NCBI GenBank assembly: GCA_963978545.1
Contig: OZ021731.1
Coordinates: forward strand, 21,811,593 to 21,875,592
Length of the DNA: 64,000 nucleotides
Direction: 5' to 3'
DNA from: Linyphia triangularis
Taxonomy: Eukaryota; Arthropoda; Arachnida; Araneae; Linyphiidae
A program made the position numbers and the translations under genes. The stretch's first letter is position 1. Each line of letters begins with the position of its first letter. Shown in pieces: positions 49,801 to 59,600 of the stretch. The notes beneath the pieces were generated by a model. It did not search any database, was not told where the DNA came from, and was given only the letters and a program-made list of their open reading frames with translations.

Positions 49801-52800
49801 TATTAAAAGATAGTATGTTTATTAATTATGTTTCTGATGGGAATTTTTGCTAGCAAGCATATATATATTTTAAAAATGTTTTATTAATGAGGAACTTGCA
49901 CATGTGAGGAAAATGAATATTTTTTGTATTTTCTAATTTTATCCAACAAATATATTTGAGCAGTGCAATTATTTTTTATGTTTATACTTTCAATTAATAA
50001 AAATCGAGTTTGAAATTAGCTGGAATCAATGCAAAAGTCACATGACCAAAAACGCATAAAAAAACCGTGACTTAGGTACGCATAGGTACCGGTGAAAATC
50101 CGAGGAGGAACCTCCCTCCCTCCTTATCTAAAACAGGTTATTAGACTGGTTCACCATCTGCGCATTGACGTCACTTTCAAAAGTAGCTCTTTCCCGCCAA
50201 GTCGCAAAGTGAAAAACTAATTATTTTTTTTTAACTATCTATCCAAGCTCAAATTTTAAGAATTTTATAGTATTTCATGAATTTTTCTCTACTTTTAATT
50301 AAAAATAAAACCAAAAAACATGAAAATTCCTCATTGAAAAATAATATGTTTATTTAATTTGTTTCTTTTTAAAAGAATTTATTACTTTATTTGTATGCTT
50401 TATTTAATTTGTTTCTTTTTAAAAGAATTTATTACTTTATTTGTATGCTTTATTTAATTGTTTCTTTTTAAAAGAATTTATTACTTTTTTTGTATACTCT
50501 AAAAATAAAATTTCTCCTTGTCTATTTAGAAGTAGTAGAAGTTGACGAAGCTGAAGTTCCGGAAAGTGCAAAAGGTCGGCATATAATCAAGTTTGCTTTT
50601 GATGCTGAAAAGGACCAACCAGTAAGTAATATACACCCTGTATAACTTCCTTAATTTGTAACTAATTGTAAGCAGTAAATTTGGAGGGAATGTGTGAACT
50701 TTAGTTTCTATATTTGTTCTACTAGGAGTACAACATATTATCATTATTCATTTAAATATAAAAATGTAACTAGGGACTTCTGTTGTTAACTCTCACTAAC
50801 CCCTACGCTATGCCTTCATAATGATAAATCACATTTCTTTCAACAATGGTTTATCATAAAATGTGAAGGAAAAAAGTCAGTTTACACCAAGCCTAAATGA
50901 AATGTTTACATGTGTTTAATGACCTGTAAATGTGTGCCCAAACTTTAATTTTTATGGTTTGTTGTAGGAATTATAAAAGATTTAAAAAGTATTACTTTGG
51001 ATGAGTTAGGTCTACATTTTGGAAGTTTTTTTTTAATTTTTTTTTTCTGGTAGTCAGCTAATGGAAAAGTACCAGAAAAAATATAAATCAAACTTTCCAT
51101 TTAACACTAATTGGCTGGAGATTTTTTCAATAAATGATTAACTGAAAATATGCCAGTACCATGATGTCAATTACTACCATTTCAATTCTCAATCAATGGA
51201 GATTGCATTAGTAAGTGTAAATGTAGTCTATTTCAGCTCCAAACGTAATTATTAAAATGTATTGCTGTATTTAACAAATATTTACAAAGCCAAAAATTGT
51301 TTCTTTAACAAACATTTAAAACCAAATAAAATGTGGATGGGGAATGTTGCAGAAACTGCATTTCTATGAATTGCCTAAACATAAACCCTGCATTCAAATG
51401 TAAATCCAAATGACAATCAATATCCCAGTAGGAACAGTAATTGTTTTTAGAAGCAAAACATAGAAATTATTCGATTTTAAATAAATGAGTTATTAATCTC
51501 ATCTAAAAATGCAGCTTACAAAAAATACCACAAATGTAAATAGCTCACTGTTTCTACTCAGATTATTAAAAATCATTGTCATAATGAATCAAACTATTAA
51601 GTTATTTGTTTGTTTGTTTTGGAACGTTTTGGCAAATTCACTGTTCAATCTCTTTCTAATGACACCTTAATCCTAAAAATTGCTTTAACAGTTTAGGAGG
51701 AGGGATATCCACTAAAAAATGTCTAGCCTATTAATATAGATATCTATTTATTTTTTCTCCTTTGATCAATCAAAATTAGCCAGTGTTTTGAAATCCTATG
51801 TATACAGTCAAACCCTGTTAACGCAAAATCGCTTAACATGAAATTCCATTTTAACGCAAAGTAAAAGCATTTCTTCGTACTTAAAACTTAACGTTAATTT
51901 ATTCTTTTAACACGAAATTCGGTTAATGCCAACAATTTCCTCGGCCTCATTGATTTCGCGTTAACGAAGTTTGACTATATATAAATGTAGTATATATACA
52001 ATATTTTTTATTTGGGAAATTATTTTTTAACTCCTTTACTGGGAATTGCATCCCACACAACATTGTTTTCTAAAATTTTATGTGAAAAAATAAAATTATT
52101 CTACTAATACATGTTATTTTGTGTTATTTTCTCTCTAGCTACTTATCAAATTTTTCATTCAAAATATTTCAATAATTTGTGTAGTTCACAATAATCTTCA
52201 AATAGTTCAATAATGAGGAACTTTCACGTTTTTTGGTTTTATTTTTAAATAAAAGTAGAGAAAAAATCATGAAAAAAAATACCATTCTTTTGAAAATTTG
52301 AGCTCGGTTAGATAGTTAAAAAAATATTTAGTTTTTCACTTTGCGATTTGGCGGGAAAAAGCCACTTTTGTATGAAACGTCAATGCGCAGATAATGAACC
52401 AGTCTAAAACCTGTTTTAGACGAGGAATGAGTTTGGTGTCTCCTTCGTTTTGCGACTTTATCTCTGCGTAACCATGTCACAGTTTTTTCATGCCTTTTTG
52501 TTCACGTGACTTTTGCTTTGATTTCGGCTAATTTCAAACTCGATTTTTGATTAATTGAAAGCATAAAAATAAAAAATAATTGCACTGCTCAAATATATTC
52601 ATTGGATAACACTAGAAAATACAAAAAATATTCATTTTCCTCACTTGTGCAAGTTCCTCATTCATTTTATCCAATTTATTCACATGTAATATACGGACTC
52701 ATGTATATGGATTTTAATTTCTCTTTTTTTTGTAATTCTTTCTCCATTTAAATGGAAGTCTTGTATATAATTATTTTATAACCTGCTTGAAACCTTTGAT

Positions 52801-53605
52801 ATAAGACAGTACAAGAGTGATTTTATTTGTTTTAGAGCAAACTTGTCCGAGCTCCGACGCCCTATCCCAAGGAATTAAAAGCTCATGCTCGTCATGCAAG
52901 GAATTATGCTTTGAAAAAGCAAGGGTCCAAGGATTCAGAAGGAAATGAGGTGACTGCTGAGGAAACTCAGGTATGTTAATCACAGAAATAATTAGTTGTA
53001 TTATTTATGTAAAAATGTAAATTTAAGTAAATCCTGTGCATTTGCAGCTTATGTATAAGTATGCTTAGGTTAACTTTTCAAACAATGAAACCATAGTCTT
53101 GTATACTCGCTTGTGCAAAAAATATCTTTTGTCAATTATCTGTACTTCAAATATGAATTACTAATGTTGATGTATTCAGCCCTGTGAAATTAGAAAGAAA
53201 TTGATGCGTCATTAGTTGTATTTTCAAAAATCAGTATATTTACATGGAAATGAGGATTTTTCTCTTTTTTTTTTTATTGAAAGTTTGGTCCCCTAAGATC
53301 AATGCAAATCTGGAATAAAATGTTACGTGAGAGTTGGAAGTCATGCGCTTGCAAGTTTGACGATCATTGAATAAGTCCGACTTATTCAGACTTTGCCAAA
53401 CCTTTAGATAAAGAAACTTCAGGTTTATAATGTCTTTTGTTGCTGCCATTATACTGAATGAATATAATTTTTACAAGAAAGTTAGTCGCAATTGTCCTAT
53501 TTTTTGGTATAATTTTTGTATAAATTTGTAATTTTGTTTGCAATTGTACATCTTTTTTTTTCTTCTTAAAAAGCTGGAGTGATAATTTTACAGTGTAACC
53601 AATCG

Positions 53606-53637
<32 letters not shown>

Positions 53638-56600
53638 GGAGATTTTATAAAAGTTGAAATCTAATTTTAATTAGATTAATCTGTTGGGTAGTATAAAAAA
53701 AAATTCAATTATTAACTTTTCTGAAGTAATTTTTAAAGTTGATAATTTTTTTTTTTTTCAAATTATAATCGCTTTCACATGTAATAAAGCTGTTTTGTTT
53801 GAGAGCTGTACCATGTCTGATATGTTTATTAATATCCGAGATTCTAAATAACTTTGAAAATAATACACATATAAATTTGATTGTGTTTAAAATTTTTTAA
53901 ATGGAGCTTTCCAAAGCCATGTGCCTATCTCATTTCAAGGATTTTTTTGTTTCAAGCAACATAAAACACAAGCAGTGTCCAACTTAAAATATTCTTCTTA
54001 TTTTCGAGAAACTTCTCCTACATTATAACTAAAGAAAATATCCTTTCAATTTTAGTCATTCAAATAATATATTTTTTTGTAACTGCTTATAATTTTAAAT
54101 TAGGGAAGATATTTATTTATCTAAAATATTTACATCATTTAAATTGTTCTCCAGGAAAAACAGTAACAGGGCAAAATCAACTATGAGTCAATCAACAAGT
54201 TCTGGAAATTCACTCTTTGCCTTCTACCTCCCCCCTCCCCCAATTTAAAACTAAAATTCTACACCATTTCCAATAAAATTTTGCATGCAATAAAATTTAG
54301 GTACAATATATTATTAAATATTACATTATTATTATTATTACAATATATTATTATATATTATAAAATTTAGGTGCATTAAAATTTGCACCTAAAATACATA
54401 AAATATCATACATAAAAAAATTCAAAACTTGGATTATGACCATTTTTTTCCAAGTAAAAGAAAATTAAGTTCTTAATTTTTCATTGATTTTTTCCTAAAT
54501 ACTTCAGGGTACGGTAATGTTATTTTTTACTACTTTTAAAATACTTTTTCATGTACTTTTAATAAAGTAACCTTATTGGCAATTCCAGATTGTGGATAGA
54601 AGCAATGGCTTACATGCGACCGGAGCTACTCCTGACATAATGATTCTGCCCACTCTTCCACCAAAAGAAGGAAGTGCCAAAGTAAAGGAAGCATCAGTCA
54701 TTAAGCCAAAGTCACCCCTTTCTTCTCCACCAAAACACGAGAGACATTACATTCCAAATATCAAGGTCAGTTCCCAATCAATACTTTGAATTTTTTTCAG
54801 TACTTTTTTTGAACTTTTATAGTTGGTGCAAATCTCAACAAACTTGAACTAATCATTTTGTGGTGGAATGTCTCATGAAAACTGTCTTTGCAGCGATTCC
54901 CAACCTTTTTAGTTGTGTGAACCACCTATTTTGTAATCAAAAACTTTGATGCCCGAAGCCCACTAGTTAATACAGGGTGTCCGTAAAAGAATGTACCAGT
55001 TATAAATTATAATAGTATCAACTATAAGCGTTGTAGAGTGTTGGTTCAAGGTTGCAATTAAAGAGTAATTCAAATAGTTTTAGATAAGCCTCTCCCCATT
55101 GGAGTCTTTTTGTGTGAGAGTGGTTGAACGTCGAAGTGCCTGACCTTTGGATTGGTCGTAATGGTCGAGGCTACAGAGTTCTTTGCCGTTGGCTTCCACA
55201 TTCACCTGACATAATGCCATGCAATTTTTTCCTATTTAGCTTTATAAAAGATCGTGTCTATGTTCCGCCGTTGCCTAATGATTTCACAGAGTTGAGACAC
55301 AGAATTGAAGAGGCTATTACTTTCATTACACCGAACTTGTTAACCAAAGTGTGGGTCGAATTGGATTATAGGTTGGATGTGTGCCATGTAACTAAAGGTG
55401 CACATTTGTAAGAAAAACTAGGTTAGTTTACCTTCAATTTGATGTATGATTTGTTGTAAATAGTCTAAATTTAACTGTAATAATATGCCACTGAAACTGG
55501 GGTATTCTTTTACAGACACCTTGTAGAATATGTGCGTGTGTGCTTCAGTAATTAATAAAACGTACTGTACAAGAAGGATTAAACAATATTTTTTTTTTTA
55601 CAAAGAAAGGAACTTTATTGTATTCACTTTGCTGTCACAACTATAAGAAAACTTACAAGCATATGGCTAAAGATTAAAAAAAAGGTCAATTGAATTTTTG
55701 ACATTGCTTATCCCCCATGAGAGAGTCAATATCCAGATTAAAACTGATGAGTTTTACCCAAGCTGTAGAATTCATTCATTATTCACTTGTTGTACAATCA
55801 AAGATTTTACTAATAATCTTGATTGTTTCCACCTCAATCCCTGAAACTCCAATAATATTCATCTTGGCTTAGATTCTTGACCATCATCTATGGTCCAGTA
55901 CTACTCACAGCCCATAGGTTGGGAACTGCTAGTTTTATGGCAATTGGAGGGCAGTGGCATTTCAGGGCATCCAATTGGCTCAACTAAACATTAAAAATCT
56001 GGCTTATCCATTATTGTGCTAAATCCAGAGATGACACCTTTTTACAGATTTCCTGAAGTTTTTACAGATTTTTACTTCTTTTTACAATTTACTTGCAGCT
56101 CTTACATTACAATAGAGCTCGAAGTAATGGAAAATTCCTGCATTTTTTTTGTTTATTTTTTTATGCAATTCTAAATGTTTTGAAAAGGCCATAAACACAA
56201 AAATTCTGCTCAATTCACTTTTTCTTTTTTTAATTTGCAATCAAAGTTCCCCTGTTAGACGTTGGCGAGAAAAAGATTCTTTCAGCTCGAATTGAATGTA
56301 ACGTCAAGAGATCCCAAACATTTTTGGCTTTAAATGCAGCAGCGGAAACCAATTTTGCAAGTTTCTCGCAAATCGCGCCAACCTGTACGGGATATGGCAA
56401 TGGTCTACCAAATTAATGTCAACTATTTGGCAGAAACCTCACAATAACCATAGAAACGGAGGGAAGTTTTTACATCACAGTTATAGTTGAGTGTTTTGAT
56501 ACGACTGGTTTTGGCTCAGTTTTGGAGAATTTTCTTTTCTTAATATTTAAATAACTCATTTTTTTAAAGAAGTTTTGTTTGAATATTTGGAATCAGAAAG

Positions 56601-59600
56601 AAATTCTTCATAAATATAAACTAATTTCACTCGTTTTTAAAAAAATGTAAGAATTGTCCATAGGCTCTACTTAACATTAAAAATCTTGCTTATCTATTAT
56701 TAGTGCTAAATCCAGAAATAGCGCCTTTTTACGAATTTCCTGAAATGTTTACAGATTTTTACCTCTTTTTACGATTTACTTGCAACTCTTACACTACAAA
56801 AGGGCTCGAAGTAATTGTGGATGCAAAGGTGCAATTTGCACTCCAAAATAATTATTTCCATTCCAAACTGAGCCATGGAGTGCACAGTTTGCCCTCCAAT
56901 TTTATCTATTTTCAATTTCAAAAATGGCTAAAGCAATTCTGAAATCCTAATCTCCACATCACTTTTCAGCAATTTAATGCAATCAGCTTCTGACAGCACT
57001 TTGCGACGGTTTGAATCAAGTTTTTTGTTTCAGCAAAAAATTCCAAATTTATTATAACTTCGAAAACTCCATATTAGAACCATCCGAAACAGTATACTTG
57101 GCATAAGTAATAGCTGTAAATATCCAGGCATTAGCTATTGCATTTGAGTTTTGGCATTACTTTGTCACATCAAGAAATGTTGAATGGTAACCAAGTACAT
57201 GCACATTGCTGGCTTTTAATGTGCATGCCTTTAAAAAGTTTTTGAAAACGTTTTGAAAGGTTGCACTCTGAATAAATATTTGCACTCCAGATAAGAGTCT
57301 GGAGTGCAAGCTTTGCACTTGGACATAAGAATTTAAATTTGACCCCTGTTACAATGAATGAATATGAGATACATTAGCGACTATTACATGAGCATAATAA
57401 CACTACATATATCTCGGCAATTGTGAAAGTATTGGTGAATTTCAAGAGTATTAGCATAAGATTGAAACATTTTATTTCATGAAAGTCTTTTTCGTTGGTT
57501 CCAAAGAATGTTCGTAAAACCATAAAAATCTGTCAAAACTACAGAAAATAAATAAAAACTATTGAAAATCTATGGAAAAGTTAGCAATTATGGCAAAAAA
57601 TGGTTAATGGATAATACATACCGATTGAATGTTTGTGTTTCTTTGGGTTAGTGATTTCCAATGCGGGGGCCAAATCAACTTAGTAAGTGTAGAGGAGGAT
57701 TGGATTTCTTAATGAGTTTTATCAATTGAAGCAAAAATATCAACTTATGTTGGTTTACCTTATTATAAGTGTTTATTTATTATTAAGATTGCATATTTGG
57801 AAACTGTTTGCATACTCTTTGGTCATTTGAAATCCTAAAAAATTATATAAATTAAACTTCAAAATTTTTTATTGTATATTTTTTTTATTTGGAAATTTGG
57901 AAATGCTTTTGAGAGCTTCTTTTCTGTCAACTGCCACCTATTAACTTTATAACTTGAATTTAAGCTCTTTAGTTAAAGTTGGGATAACTATAGAGCATAC
58001 ATTACAGTTTAATCTTAGAAAGGGAGCCTTTTTCCATTTTTCAAGTAGGGCATTGCCTTTCCAGATTTTCTGAAATATCCATCCATTATTAAAATCACTA
58101 AAGAGTGTTTTTAGAAAAGACACTGTTTTAGTAATAATTTAGATCCATTTTATCCATTTTTTTTGTCCATAAATTCTTTAGTTCTCATTCATCTTATCTT
58201 TTTAAGCTTGGATTTGCTTGAAAGATATTGCCGTACATTGGGTGCCAAATGAAAACGAGACTACAGTTATATTTAAAGAAATTTTAATAGCAATATTATA
58301 ATTGTAGTTCATGTGGAACATTAAAACTATAAATTATCACCATTGACATAAACACTGATACCAGCTCATAGGAAAGGAGTGTGTAGCTTTAGTGTAGTAA
58401 CTCCTAGGTTGCTGACAGATCCAGTTTTGCACGGTGTTGTGCACTTCTTGGCACAGCTGAACCACTAACCTTTGAGGGATTTTTTAAGGGACCACTGGAA
58501 TATGGCGCACTGTAAGAAACGTTTTCCGTACACCTTTCTCATCCTGCTGAAGCAATTTCGGAAGCATGCTCTCTTCTGCGCAAAGAAATTGGATAACTGC
58601 TCTTTGTTATCTTATCTGGAGAAATCTATCGTACCACAAACTGTGGAAACAACTTTCCAGAAAAGATGTGGATGTGAACTTGTTAACTATATATATATGT
58701 GCAACTGGGAATCAATTGGCTAACACATTAACTAACTAGGATTCGATACAATACCATTATAGCTAAGGTCGCTGTAGCGATGTGCTCTAACAGGGAGTTG
58801 AACAAAGGACACCTAGATCAATAGACAGGTATGTTAACCACGAGACAAAAGTGACTACTAGTGTCTAGGTATTGTATCTGTCATTTGTACACAAGATGAT
58901 CACATAGCCTCTTTCCAGTGAGTCGTGAAGGGGCGAACAATTGAGTTGCTTGCATATGAGTTGAGTGTTTTGCGTGTGGCAGAGAGTCACCAAAAGTTGC
59001 TTGCTGTGTGGCAATGAGTCGCCAGATCTCTTCTTCATTTGGGCACAGCATATACAAAACTTTTGTGATTTAAAAGTTATTGACTTTCTTTACATTTCTA
59101 ATTATTATCGCTAAGTATGTTACTGTTACAGGCTACTCAGTCTAAAAGTGTTTAAAATTGTTGTAGTGAGAAATTTTTAATTTTCTTGTTTGTGTAATTT
59201 AATAGGATCAGTCTTCTCAAGAAGTAAATGAAATAAAGCCCCATGCATTTTTAGAGCAAAATCCTTTACAGGTAAATTTGTAAAGGTATTTTTTTTATTT
59301 TTGTTTTGAACCGTTTTGTTTACGTTTTATTATCGCAATGCAGTCTTTGGCACTGATAGTTTTAAGCAATGTTATTGATGTTAATCTCTTCTAGATTAGT
59401 CATCAAGTGAGCACCGATATTATTGGGGCAGACATTGCTGCAAAAATACTTGGCAGGCGAGGTAAGTAAATTAATTTTTTATGTATTTACGAATTTTTAG
59501 CTTATTTGCAATTTAAGCACTTGCTACATTTAAAATAAAAGGCAACAAGTTTTGAAAAAATTTCTTATTTATATATATATATAAAAAAAATTATAGTAAA

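Larger units (their letters stand above)
54891..55931. mobile_element. hAT-like non-autonomous element hosting the mariner insertion
   Basis: Left end CAGCGATTCCCAACCTTTTT and right end ...ATAGGTTGGGAACTGCTAG form the CAGNGGTTCCCAACC-type inverted ends typical of hAT elements. About 490 bp remain after removing the mariner-like insertion. I could not fix the 8-bp duplication. Confidence 0.6.
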
